Positions 9,472 to 20,472 of a stretch of 24,009 bases of DNA are shown one piece after another (the stretch's first letter is position 1; each line of letters starts with the position of its first letter). The stretch is taken from assembly GCA_000934455.1 (NCBI GenBank), contig KN891895.1, forward strand, positions 1,257 through 25,265, read 5' to 3'. Under the pieces are notes generated by a model, which did no database searches, was not told the DNA's origin, and worked only from the letters and a program-made list of their open reading frames with translations. The position numbers and the translations under genes are program-made. The DNA is from Apostichopus parvimensis (Eukaryota; Echinodermata; Holothuroidea; Aspidochirotida; Stichopodidae).

Positions 9472-9932
9472 CAGAGGTGAAGGTAGGGATGAAGGAGAGG
9501 AAAAGGGTGTGGGATGAGGGGTGAGGGGAGGTCATACTTCCTTCTGTAGGCCAGTGAAGCAGACCCGTGTTAAGTAATATATATATATGCATGCAGGAAT
9601 AAGTCATAGAGTGGTGTTTGGTGGGGATGGTGTGTGTAACATAGAGTAAGGGAGGGGATTAATTCATTATTACTATGATGTTAACAACATAAGCCTCTTT
9701 AAGGAACATTTCTTGCACCTCCCTCTCCCTCCCCCCTCTCTAATGGAAACCTCAGATTACACACCTGGTTTTACACTTCATTGCAAGGAGATCAAAATGC
9801 TGATATGGCTCAAATAGTCAGGTACCGTATATATTTTAGTTACAGTATTATCATGAAATGGATGCTTTCACCATTTTGTATAAAATTAAATCATTTAGCT
9901 ATAGTAAAATTAATTGCCATACAATGGCAAGG
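9472..9932. other. Intergenic, low-complexity stretches
   Basis: Holds a G/A-rich tract at about 9476-9532, a short TA/ATGCAT run near 9576-9595 and a C/T-rich tract near 9717-9740. No gene seen. The sequence just before 9933 has no visible partner, because the matching part of the second duplicate unit would fall in the gap. Confidence 0.6.
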
Positions 9933-12092
9933 AACATGTCTTGAAAATATGTGCTATTTATAGTCTTGAAGATGTACAATGATCCGATTCTTAGTTTTAA
10001 AAGAAATATTTAAGGAGTATTTGCCTAATTTGGTTTTTTGTTAAGGAATGAAATATATTTGAGTTCAATTTAACGTATGTTTTCCTTTCATTTAATGTCT
10101 TTCTAAGCATTATTTTAACAATTCAGTTGATGGATGATGCTTATTTGGATTTTTTTTTTTTTTACCAAATCAGCATGTCGCAAAATCACAATACAAAAAT
10201 GTATTTGTGAAGTTGAGAAAGTAAATATTTTTAAATAGTTGACAATGTTGTGATAATTTAAAGGTTGACCTGGTACAATTGTTCGTATGGCATAGTTAAA
10301 CAATGAGTGAACATGTTTACTATTGTCTATACCATACTTTAATGTCCTTGTATTGTCAGTATGAGCAGTATGAATATCATGCTTCTATCAGATCAAGGTT
10401 AGGAACTGTTTGTTCTGTCAATACGAGTGCTTTGAAGCATGATATGGGATGACAGTTTAGAGAGCTATTAGCATTAGAAAACTTGCTGGAAATTCAGCTC
10501 CTTTGGCCGTGATAAAAGTTCTACATTCTTATTCCTTTTACGATCGGCTGTTGTTGTCTACATGTGAGCTGTGGAAAGGATAATCTGTGTGCTAGACTAG
10601 ATAGTTCAGCCGTTTGATTAATAATAATAACAAGAATATGTATATAGTGCTTTACATAAAAGAATATCTCAATGCACTTTACATGGGACTAGAGTAAAAT
10701 AAAATACAAATTTAAGCTACGTAAGATTAATAAAAGGAAGGAAGTAGTCAAATCAAAAATAATTTAATGTGTCTTGTGTCCATGAAATTTAAATGGGTGA
10801 TTTGTGAAAAATTAAGAAGTGATATTTTTAATGTTTCCTTCACTGACATCTATTTGCTATTAATATGTGCCCAGTATTTTTTTATTTTATATGTCCACGA
10901 AAAAAATCCTGTTTTGTTGATGCAGAGATACTCACATTAAGAAAAGCAAAAACTGTAAAATAATGTCAAAACTGACGAAATTTTTATTGATATTATTATG
11001 TGTTACACATCTGTTCAATATCTTCTAACATATTACATGAATGGGTCATAATTCATTTACAATCGTTGAAAGTAATGTGTTTTTACTTCTTCTTAGAGAA
11101 ATTTACTTTCCCGCGTCCAAATTACGGTATTCTTCTTGTCTGTATCCGATGAACGTTATCTCCACTGTGAACCGTAAAATACACACTAGGAAGTTGACAG
11201 CTGTAATAGGATAAATGAAGAAAAGAAAGATTACTTAGAAGTCAAATAATAGTTCATAAACTCGTAGTGGTAAAATCTTATAATGAACTTCACTGATTAA
11301 ATGGTGAAAATGGAGAAGCTTACAAGTTGGGGGATTCGAATCTAATTCTAATTGAGCCATATATTTCAAACCAAATTCAATATATCGCCACAGAATTTGA
11401 GGGTCATGACGTCACTGTTTTGTATGCAGTGGTTTCGATGTGGAGGAAATGACAACTGGCAACCATCTGGCAAATGGCAACCATCTTTTGGATGGAGGTC
11501 AAGTGGGAAGATTTCAAAAGCCAAAGAAGTGTGCGGTAAGGTGTAGACCGTCAAATCTCTCTTCAGATTTTAATTTGGGGTGTGTTGAATAATTGAAATA
11601 ATGATTTTTTATTTCTACCCTCCATTTCTGGAAAGGGGGGTCCAATTTCCGTACATGTAATACCACAAGAAAGTATTTCCTTTTCAAGTAATTGCAGCAA
11701 CTAACAGGGTATCAGCGCAATCCTCCCGCATCACACATACTATTATGTAAAATTAGGTACCATGAATAAAGTTCTGCATCATAATCAAGCAATTAAGGGA
11801 GATGTAGGGGGGCGGGGGGGATGATGTTTGCACCTAAGAGCAGCTGCGTTACACATCACTGACCGTGGGATCATATTCACACCTGAATTCTTCGATTACT
11901 TAAATTTAATCCTTTCATACCTCAATCATCCATCCAACGAAAAATGAACTTACCAATGGCGTATAACTTAATTGCCAACGACTTATAACTTACCATGAAT
12001 GGCGTATAACTTACCAATGGCGTATAATTCAACTTTCGCTCTCTGAAGTGATATCCCTGCCTGTGTTGTGTATACAAATCCAAGAATTCCAA
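9933..12092 (+). repeat. Duplicated ~2.16-kb unit, copy 1
   Basis: Matches 12601-14765 in the same orientation along its whole length at an offset of about 2.67 kb, with scattered substitutions, a T-run length change near 10150 and indels (for instance about 33 bp near 11456-11490). The last 390 bases appear identical between copies. It ends exactly at the N gap. It has no convincing gene; it includes a CRE-like TGACGTCA (11407-11414) and a series of GGCGTATAACTTACCAAT short repeats near 11955-12030. Confidence 0.95.
11949..12032 (+). repeat. Short irregular repeats of GCGTATAACTTACCAATG
   Basis: Four partial head-to-tail copies of ACTTACCAATGGCGTATAAC with variants. The same set recurs at about 14622-14705 in the second copy of the duplicated unit. 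Confidence 0.75.
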
Positions 12093-12600
12093 NNNNNNNN
12101 NNNNNNNNNNNNNNNNNNNNNNNNNNNNNNNNNNNNNNNNNNNNNNNNNNNNNNNNNNNNNNNNNNNNNNNNNNNNNNNNNNNNNNNNNNNNNNNNNNNN
12201 NNNNNNNNNNNNNNNNNNNNNNNNNNNNNNNNNNNNNNNNNNNNNNNNNNNNNNNNNNNNNNNNNNNNNNNNNNNNNNNNNNNNNNNNNNNNNNNNNNNN
12301 NNNNNNNNNNNNNNNNNNNNNNNNNNNNNNNNNNNNNNNNNNNNNNNNNNNNNNNNNNNNNNNNNNNNNNNNNNNNNNNNNNNNNNNNNNNNNNNNNNNN
12401 NNNNNNNNNNNNNNNNNNNNNNNNNNNNNNNNNNNNNNNNNNNNNNNNNNNNNNNNNNNNNNNNNNNNNNNNNNNNNNNNNNNNNNNNNNNNNNNNNNNN
12501 NNNNNNNNNNNNNNNNNNNNNNNNNNNNNNNNNNNNNNNNNNNNNNNNNNNNNNNNNNNNNNNNNNNNNNNNNNNNNNNNNNNNNNNNNNNNNNNNNNNN
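12093..12600. other. Assembly gap (508 Ns)
   Basis: A run of N separating the two copies of the duplicated unit. Its true length is unknown, and open frames spanning it are meaningless. Confidence 1.
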
Positions 12601-14765
12601 AACATGTCTTGAAAATATGTGCTATTTATAGTCTTGAAGATGTACAATGATCCGATTCTTAGTTTTAAAAGAAATATTTAAGGATTATTTGCCTAATTTG
12701 GTTTTTTGTTAAGGAATGAAATAGATTTGAGTTCAATTTAACATATGTTTTCCTTTCATTTAATGTCTTTCTTAGCATTATTTTAACAATTCAGTTGATG
12801 AATTAATGTCTCGAGGGATGATGCTTATTTGGATTTTTTTTTTTTTTTTTTTACCAAATCAGCATGTCGCAAAATCACAATACAAAAATGTATTTGTGAA
12901 GTCGAGAAAGTAAATATTTTAAATAGTTGACAATGTTGTGATAATTTAAAGGTTGACCTGGTACAATTGTTCGTATGGCATAGTTAAACAATCAGAGAAA
13001 ATGTTTACTATTGTCTATACCATACTTTAATGTCCTTGTATTGTCAGTATGAGCAGTATGAATATCATGCTTCTATCAGATCAAGGTTAGGAACTGTTTG
13101 TACTGTCAATACGAGTGCTTTGAAGCATGATATGAGACGACAGTTTAGAGAGGTATTAGCATTAGAAAATTGTCCCAACTTGCTGGAAATTCAGCTCCTT
13201 TGGCCGTGATAAAAACTCTACATTCTTCGGCTGTATTGTTGTCTACATTACATATGAGCTGTGGAAAGGATAATCTGTGTGCTAGACTAGATAGTCCAGC
13301 CGTTTGATTAATAACAATAATAACAATATGTACATAGTGCTTTACATAAAAGAATATCTCAATGCACTTAACATGGGACTGGAGTAAAATATAATAAAAA
13401 TATAAGACACGTAAGATTAATAAAAGGAATGTAACTAGTCATATAAAAAATAATTTAATGTGTCTTGTGTCCATGAAATTAAATGGGTGATTTGTGAAAA
13501 TTAAGAAGGGATATTTTTAATGTTTCCTTCACTGACATCTTTTTGCTATTAATATGTGCCCAGTATTTTTTTTTATTTTTTATATGTCCACGAAAAAAAG
13601 TCCTGTTTTGTTGATGCAGAGATACCCACATTAAGAAAAGCAAAAACTGTAAAATAATGTCAAAACTGACGAAATTTTTATTGATATTAATATGTGTTAC
13701 ACATCTGTTCAATATCTTCTAACATATTACATGAATGGGTCATAATTCATTTACAATCGTTGAAAGGAATGTGTTTTTACTTCTTCTTAGAGAAATTTAC
13801 TTTCCCGCATCCAAATTACGGTATTCTTCTTGTCTGTATCCGATGAACGTTATCTCCACTGTAAACCGTAAAATACACACTAGGAAGTTGACAGCTGTAA
13901 TAGGATAAATGAAGAAAAGAAAGATTACTTAGAAATTAAATAATAGTTCATAAACTCGTAGTGGTAAAATCTTATTATGAACTTCACTGATTAAATGGTG
14001 AAAATGGAGAAGCTTACAAGTTGGGGGATTCGAATCTAATTCTAATTGAGCCATAGATTTCAAACCAAATTCAATATATCGCCATTGAATTTGAGGGTCA
14101 TGACGTCACTGTTTTGTATGCAGTGGTTTCGATGTGGAGGAAATGGCAACTAAGTTCTTGTGGATGAAGGTCAAAAGGGAAGATTTCAAAAGCCAAACAA
14201 GTGTGCGGTAAGGTGAAGACCGTCAAATCTCTCTTCAGATTTTTATTTGGGGTGTGTTGAATAATAATGCTTTTTTATTTCTACCCTCCATTTCTGGAGG
14301 GGGGGGGGGGGTCCAATTTCGCCGTACATGTAATACCACAAGAAAGTATTTCTTTTTCAAGTAATTGCAGCAACTAACAGGGTATCAGCGCAATCCTCCC
14401 GCATCACACATACTATTATGTAAAATTAGGTACCATGAATAAAGTTCTGCATCATAATCAAGCAATTAAGGGAGATGTAGGGGGGCGGGGGGGATGATGT
14501 TTGCACCTAAGAGCAGCTGCGTTACACATCACTGACCGTGGGATCATATTCACACCTGAATTCTTCGATTACTTAAATTTAATCCTTTCATACCTCAATC
14601 ATCCATCCAACGAAAAATGAACTTACCAATGGCGTATAACTTAATTGCCAACGACTTATAACTTACCATGAATGGCGTATAACTTACCAATGGCGTATAA
14701 TTCAACTTTCGCTCTCTGAAGTGATATCCCTGCCTGTGTTGTGTATACAAATCCAAGAATTCCAA
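12601..14765 (+). repeat. Duplicated ~2.16-kb unit, copy 2
   Basis: Starts directly after the gap with AACATGTCTTGAAAATATG, equivalent to base 9933, and ends at the base equivalent to 12092. Compared with copy 1 it has a 17-bp insertion near 12799 (contains AATTAATGTCTCGAGGG), lacks about 33 bp near 14150, and has a longer G run near 14297. A CRE-like TGACGTCA is kept at 14101-14108. Confidence 0.95.
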
Positions 14766-15457
14766 GGAAAAACGCCAATAAGTGAACGACCTATAGAGAA
14801 TGATACAAGCATATGTTACCTCTTTGGAAGATTACCGTACTCACTGAATTTTCAATCAATCCACTCACTAGAACAGAACATTTATGCACATAGGAACATA
14901 AAAATGCTCTAAACGAATATAACTAATTTCATTTGCGATATATCTTGGGTTTGATTTCGTTTTGATTATCATTCCAAGGCAGAATGTCGTAGAATGTTCT
15001 TATAAGAGGTGATTATTTGGCCTATAGATACGGCTGTCAGGGACGAGGGGGGTGGGGGTGGGTGCGGGATTCCTTCAATTTCTTGACGGTGATTGAAAAA
15101 TTTTCTTGCCCTCTCCATGAACTATTGGTGACCTGGACTTCTATAATTCAACAACCACTTGCCGGTTCGCATATACATGGTGCCTACATCCATATCATGA
15201 CCAGTGGGATTCTTGCCCAATCCCTACCCAAATCAATGTGTAGGCTACTACGTATTTCCTTTTAAATTACCCACACAAAGAACTCAAATTATTTAGTCTT
15301 TTGTCTTGTTATGGGCACAGCATATATATCTTCATGAAAATGCCTTTGCGTGTCATTTTCAGTTACTGAGGAATCCAATCATAGCCCTACGTCACTTTAC
15401 CGGTTTACCCTTACCCGCACTTTCCGACACATGCTCATGCTTGATTTGTAAACTTAC
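14766..15457. other. Intergenic or intronic, no gene seen
   Basis: AT-rich with a G-rich tract at 15046-15068. If the - strand exon at 15458-15769 is real, this is the start of its downstream intron. No clear next exon was found. Confidence 0.5.
15046..15068 (+). other. G-run tract (possible G-quadruplex)
   Basis: Runs of six, five, three and three G separated by one to three bases, which fits the four-run pattern of intramolecular quadruplexes. Confidence 0.5.
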
Positions 15458-15769
15458 CAGCACTCCGTCTGTGAATGTCTGTGTTGATAAGTCTGATCTC
15501 TCCGAAAATGCATATGCTGAGAGATCCCATAGTACCCCAATTAATAACCCAAAGCCAAGAACCATAGACACGTAGACGTAAAGTTCCTTCTTGCTGGTTT
15601 TAGCAACCCAAGCCAACAGCCTACAGTCCCGCTCCACGGTGGAATCATGGTCTCCGTTAACTCTTGCTACCCCCGACGGGATCTCGAGTTCACGATGTCG
15701 ATCGTTTTCAGCCACAACGTTGCCAATGTTGCATCCAAATGCACCTACACATGGGAAGTAATCTGTCCG
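15458..15769 (-). CDS. Candidate internal exon, single-span membrane protein of unknown family
   Basis: On the - strand a 104-codon, phase 0/0 stretch runs from a T-rich acceptor (TTGTTGGTTATCAG|CGG) to a perfect donor (GTGCTG|GTAAGT). It reads RTDYFPCVGAFGCNIG, a polar segment with HRELEIPSGVARVNGD, then KELYVYVSMVLGFGLLIGVL, a likely membrane span, followed by WDLSAYAFSERSDLSTQ. The frame stays open upstream to about 15825, so two other acceptors (exon start 15762 or 15744) are possible. No in-frame Met precedes the span, so it should be internal. I do not recognise the family. The consensus donor at the end of a long open frame is the main evidence. Confidence 0.5.
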
Positions 15770-17047
15770 CTGATAACCAACAACTCCACGGTAACAAATT
15801 AAGCAATTAAACTGCTTTTTTAAAGCATCGTTTTATGTTACATGTCATCTTCTCCGTGTTGTGGTATCTATGTGACGTTTAAGTATTCATAAAGAAAACA
15901 GTTACGCAAATTTTACTTGAGCGCGCACTGTGTTCACTGTGACGTCATTGAAAGTTGGCTTGCGTTCTAAGGTTGTTAAAGTTTTATGATCTGTGAGCTG
16001 TGCTGGACGCGCGCTTCGCTCACCCCTTTGGGTATGTGTGATTGCGTATGCACTATCTGCAGTTGTGGTCAGAGCACAGTAATCTTCTGCTGTGGTATTT
16101 GTAGGTTGCGCACAAAAGTTTGATACATAAAGGTTTGATACGCATGCACAGTTGTCACTGTCAGAGATAAGTTAAAGCGCTATACAAAATCTTTGGTTAC
16201 CTTATAATGCCTTAGGCGCCTTTTTGGAGCGTCCGTAAATGCATTCGTTACACGCGGTGTCGAATGGAGCGCGAAAACTTAGCATAAGTGCAGTCAGGAT
16301 TTTGACTGTCAAAGCTACAGTGTGAGATTCATTCCATTCTACGGACGTAAAATCGGATAAGATTAAATTTAAGCAATAAAAGTAATGTTGTGGTTCGTTA
16401 TATCATCATTTTTCGTTTACGATTCCATCTCGAAGTTGGCGGAGATATTTGTGCACATATATGGTACACTAGCAGGCAATAATAACACACAAAATACTCG
16501 GATTATTTGGCCTAGAACAATACAGAGTTAAATATGCATGGACGGAACTTAAAGATGCGCTTTCGTGTTTGTAAAATTTAGCTCAATAAATAATGTTACC
16601 GTCTGTTACAATGTTGACCAAGTAACCAAGTTCTAAGGGTGCGCGAACGGCAAGAGGCCCTCCGGGGGATTGATTTGAGGTTAAATCACAAAACTACTCC
16701 TCAAAACGTCTACACAAAATTGATCCGCTCTGTACATTCTGTATATAGAACAAAACTCTATTACTTTCTCATTTGGATGTTTCTTAACAAAATAGCACTT
16801 TTTAATTACAATATTCAGTTTAATTAATTTACAAAGGGTTCTTTGTGATTAATTTCTCTGAACAGCTATAAAAAGGTCACTTTGTAGATACTAATAGGGC
16901 AGATTTTAATACAAATATGGAAATGGGTAATTTTCATTATCAAAAGAGAACCCCTTTTTATTAATAAAAAGGTGACTTTTGATGTCTTTCACAAAACTGG
17001 GTTGAGGTGGGGAAGGGGGGGGGGTGTTGTGGCACATGACTTTGTCC
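15770..17047. other. No confident gene; CpG-richer patch
   Basis: Contains a relatively CpG-rich interval at about 15905-16330 (GCGCGC, GACGCGCGCTTCGC, GCGTCCG) and a direct AAAAAGGT(C/G)ACTTT pair near 16871 and 16966. Short open frames show no family match. Confidence 0.5.
15940..15947. promoter_or_regulatory. CRE-like palindrome TGACGTCA
   Basis: Perfect CREB/ATF half-site pair in a locally CpG-richer stretch (15900-16040). Function is inferred from the motif only. Confidence 0.35.
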
Positions 17048-17166
17048 CCTGTTCCCTCCGAATCCGTCACCACTGTTCTCAGTCCCCTTTTTCTTTCATC
17101 AAGATTTGGTTTTGCGTTGAGATAACGACGTTGTACTTGTTGGTATAGTACAACAATTCCCGGCAT
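17048..17166 (-). CDS. Weak candidate first exon on - strand
   Basis: From an ATG at 17166 (context GCCATGC) the - strand reads MPGIVVLYQQVQRRYLNAKP and then a Lys/Arg/Thr-rich stretch before degrading into Pro/Ser sequence opposite a G-run. The composition is protein-like and the frame is open, but there is no good donor at the end and no known family. Two palindromic CREs lie about 310-325 bases upstream. It may be noise. Confidence 0.2.
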
Positions 17167-17257
17167 GGCGAGCACAGATACGACGATGACGCGTACGTAG
17201 CCAGGAGGACGAGGTTATGATTCCCGATGAAATTGTGTATACAATAAAACAAAGAAC

Positions 17258-17279
17258 TGATTTAGTTTAGTTTAGTTTA
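17258..17279. repeat. (TTTAG)n short tandem repeat
   Basis: Four copies of TTTAG followed by AAATTT; a short (AC)n tract follows at about 17315-17328. Confidence 0.85.
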
Positions 17280-17472
17280 AATTTTACCATAAGCAAAAAA
17301 ACAAGAATAAAAAACACACACACACACAATATTAAGCCATGAGTTTATTTCCATTTATACAAAAACAAATTATTTTGCACTTTCCCGAATAATTCAATTG
17401 TTATCATGATCATACTTAACTTGAAATATTAAAAAGTAAGCTGAAAATACTAAATGTTTGTCATGTGGAATG

Positions 17473-17490
17473 TGACGTCACATGACGTCA
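17473..17490. promoter_or_regulatory. Two adjacent CRE palindromes
   Basis: TGACGTCA occurs twice, at 17473-17480 and 17483-17490, with CA between them. Paired CREs are bound by CREB/ATF family dimers in promoters and enhancers. The nearest possible start is the weak - strand candidate at 17166. Confidence 0.45.
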
Positions 17491-18431
17491 GTATTTGACT
17501 ATATCGTATAAAGTGACATATAACATTTCACTCACCTAATGGATATGCGTACATTGAGGTACCCCAGTTTGTTAGGACGATGCAGAAGAAAGAAGGAATT
17601 GTTCAAGTTTATACTATTCTACATGTGGTAACCCTGTCTACTTGAGTGGGATAAAAGACATACAAAGTGAACGAATGACAATTACTTGGTCACATGTTAT
17701 GACGTAGGACCGAATACTGCAAAATCTACATATTTGAATTTCAAAATGCATCCTATCATAAAACCACTATTTCAATTGAAGAAATAGATGAACGAAGACA
17801 CATAATAAATGCAGTGACTTTTATTTATTTTTAAATCTGTTGATGTGTTTCTTTAGACTGAGTTGTATAACGACTTGACTCGAGCCATATATTATAACTA
17901 TGAAGAAAAGATTCACAAACTTTTTTGAAAGTTAGTGACTATTGAGTCATGTCTTGTTGCAAAGCTCCTTTAAATGCCCATCTTTCACGTAACCGTATAA
18001 CCGCTAACCTCATCCCTAACCCTAACCCATCGCTCACCTAAGCCTCACCCCAAATTCTAACCCATCCCTCACGTGCACCTTCTTTTCTAGTCATTAGTAT
18101 AAACCAGCATATTCCACGATATGCTAAATTACCGTTTCGAAATCATTATAACTCTCTAGACTAATCACGTAGCCTAAAAACAAAGAGCTTTAAAACTGAA
18201 GTAGAGCCTACAGAGTAACCTTTGCTATAGCACCATATGTAATTTTGAACGGTTACTACTGTGAGGCTCGCCATGCATTACCCCACCATCCCTTTCCGCC
18301 CATACCCCCACCCTCATCCGACATCCACCCCATCAAAAATCGTTAAAATTCAATGTTCATTTTCACCAATTGGCCGCCCAGTTGGGACAAGTTTTCCTAT
18401 ACTGTAATGCCATGTCACGTTTCCCAGAGCA
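17491..18431. other. Intergenic or intronic, no gene seen
   Basis: AT-rich, apart from a C-rich patch. It includes CCCTAACCCTAACCC at about 18014-18028, two telomere-type units inside a longer degenerate series of CCTCACCC/TAACCC-like words (18005-18080), and a C-rich tract at 18278-18330. Confidence 0.5.
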
Positions 18432-18590
18432 CTCGTACTGTCAGTATGAGCAGTTTGAATATCAAGTTTCTACCAGATAACGGTTAGGAACTGTTTGTAC
18501 TGTCAATATGAGTGCTCTGAAGCATAATATGGGATGACAGTACAGAGTGGTATTAGCACTAAGAAAATTGTCTCAACTGGCTGAATCGGG
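18432..18590 (+). repeat. Diverged third copy of part of the duplicated unit
   Basis: TACTGTCAGTATGAGCAG, GGTTAGGAACTGTTTGTACT, ATGAGTGCT.TGAAGCAT and GGTATTAGCA.TA.GAAAAT occur in the same order as at 10349-10495 and 13030-13200, with more mismatches. It shows that this segment belongs to a dispersed repeat family. Confidence 0.85.
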
Positions 18591-18740
18591 GTATCCGTAT
18601 ATAACTATGTATCATGTGTAAGAAGATACACAGATAATACAATGTTAGATCAGCAGTCCTGGACAATAACAGGTCATTATCATCAAAGAAATATGTACTG
18701 TGACTGACGGTAAGCTTCACGAGAAGACCTTTCTTCCCAC

Positions 18741-18850
18741 CTTTTCCAATTTCTCTCTGTTGGTAGGCTGGCAACGGGAGCAATATATTGAAACGCTGAG
18801 GTCGTATACAGTGCGCCACGTCCAATGAATTTTCCAGTTCGTTTTGTTGC
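18741..18850 (-). CDS. Possible small exon on - strand
   Basis: A good acceptor (CACTTCCGCTCACAG|GCAAC) precedes 110 open bases ending AAAAG|GTGGGA. In phase 0 it reads ATKRTGKFIGRGALYTT, then AFQYIAPVASLPTERNWKR, which would follow the phase 0 donor of the exon at 20503-21048. A second frame also stays open and looks protein-like (ENSLDVAHC, RFNILLPLPAY), so the reading frame cannot be decided. Its phase 2 exit does not fit the exon at 15769 directly. Unknown family. Confidence 0.3.
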
Positions 18851-19591
18851 CTGTGAGCGGAAGTGAAAATAAAATAATATCTTCAATTCAATCACACATC
18901 TGAAGATAAATAGCCACAAATCAAAGAGCCAATAGTGTCCAAAATGACGTCTCAGCCTCACCGTCGAACGTGCCGAACAAATTAGTTTTTGTCCATTCTA
19001 TCTGTATACAAGACATTAATTTGTAATGTAAAGATGTTTAAAAATAATCCGCTATTCTCGTTGTCATGGTGCTATAGAGGCATAGCTACAGAGAATGGAA
19101 TTAGGGAGAAATTATCTTGACCAGATACATCAACTCTGCGCTTAGCTATAGATTGGTCCATAATCCAGTTACTCTTCCTGCTTGTACTAAGTCAGATATT
19201 GGTTGACATTTATTGTGTTTGTATATGGTGGTGTACGGTTTAACCTCTCGTCTTCCCTAAATTCGCGTACAGTGTTATACATATATAGTTGCACTGATAG
19301 ACACTGTACGTTGCTGTGTTTGTAAATCAAATTGTAACCATTTTTTCAATCGCAATTGTAATCAACAAAGCCTGAACCGAAACTGCTATAGTTGCCATAG
19401 TGACACTAGGAAACTTAAGTTTTGTATTTTCTACTTTCGTGGATTGTTTCACCAATTAAGCGGATTTATACGGTAATCTTCAACGCATGCGCGAAGTTAG
19501 GGAAAGTTTCCTTTGTTTCGAATAGTTTGAATCTAATCCTTCCTATTTCTGGCAGAATCTGGTCAACAGATCGATGCAAAAACATAACTGA

Positions 19592-19840
19592 ATTGATAGA
19601 AATAAACCCTTCACTGAGCAAACTCATCGAGATCGTCATCAACGTTATCTTTTAGAACAAAAAGTATACTGCCCTTACTGTCTCGAATTTACACGTGTGC
19701 ACTTCAGGGAAAATAATACAGCTTACGATATGTTAGGCGAATGTTTGGCAAAACGCAATATTGTTGGTCACCATGGAACTGAACGATTCTTTGGTGAAAT
19801 AATGCAGTGTAATGACAAAGAACTAAAGAAGATGCAATAA
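19592..19840 (+). CDS. Open terminal coding segment with CPYC motif, unknown family
   Basis: After a TGA, 82 sense codons run to TAA at 19838-19840. They contain DRHQRYLLEQKVYCPYC, then LEFTRVHFRENN, a GECLAKR segment, GHHGTERFFGEI and a Lys-rich end (KELKKMQ). The CPYC pair with following His/Cys residues (HF, EC, GHH, QC) could bind zinc, but I recognise no family. No Met lies before the CPYC, so it would be a 3' exon. A strong acceptor (CCTATTTCTGGCAG) sits 37 bases upstream but opens in another frame, and the alternative acceptor TTGATAG at 19599 is weak. It could be a frameshifted pseudogene. Unknown function. Confidence 0.35.
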   Translation: MDRNKPFTEQTHRDRHQRYLLEQKVYCPYCLEFTRVHFRENNTAYDMLGECLAKRNIVGHHGTERFFGEIMQCNDKELKKMQ

Positions 19841-20472
19841 TCTAAGTTTGAATTTATTGTTCATTGTTATATACGGTTGAACACAAGAAGACAGGTCAAA
19901 CATGTCCTGATAAAACTTTGAAAACATTTAGTATACCATGATGCACCTCAAAAACATCGATTTGAACAAACGGGTACAAAATTAAACGGGCTCTATTTGA
20001 CCTTGCTTTCATTTAATAAATGCTATTAAATCCTAACGTATATTGGAAGTGGTGCTTGGTGCTATACTGTTAGTGTAGGGTCAAGAGCCGTTTCTTTCAT
20101 GACCCAGTGCCCCTACCTGCTCACTGAGCCGGTAACAGTTTATCCCTCAGTCGGCCTCTGAACAATACTAACCTTTTTTTTGGCTAAATTATCAGTGATT
20201 ACAATTTGTCCCCTACATGTTATACGATCGTAAAAGAGTTGTTTAGTGTCGGTTGTGGTAATTATCCATTATTCATTGCAATGTATATACACACAGTGCT
20301 AAATCAATGCTAATATATATGAAAAACATGCTGGTATGAATAGCAACCCCCTCCCCCCACCCCCACCCTCATTTACAAGTAGATCAATATTTACTATTGC
20401 ATGTATGGACACGGGTATAAGGTCGTCAGCAAAGAAGTCAAACTTAGCTTCAAATCAACTCATTCAAATATT
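19841..20472. other. Intergenic or intronic, no gene seen
   Basis: Includes a C-rich tract at 20347-20369 (quadruplex potential on the - strand). No coding signal noticed. Confidence 0.5.
20347..20369 (-). other. C-run tract (possible G-quadruplex on - strand)
   Basis: Four runs of three to six C separated by one or two bases. Confidence 0.45.

Noticed and set aside
11330-11345. GGGGGATTCGAATCTAA as a tRNA T-arm
   Set aside because: Resembles a B box, but no acceptor stem, anticodon arm or A box is found around it.
11922-12650. Three long open frames across 11922-12650
   Set aside because: They pass through the N gap, where no stop codon can appear, so their length is an artefact.
13479-13712. 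77-codon - strand frame in duplicate copy 2
   Set aside because: AT-rich Lys/Phe/Asn composition, interrupted in copy 1 by small differences, and no splice support.
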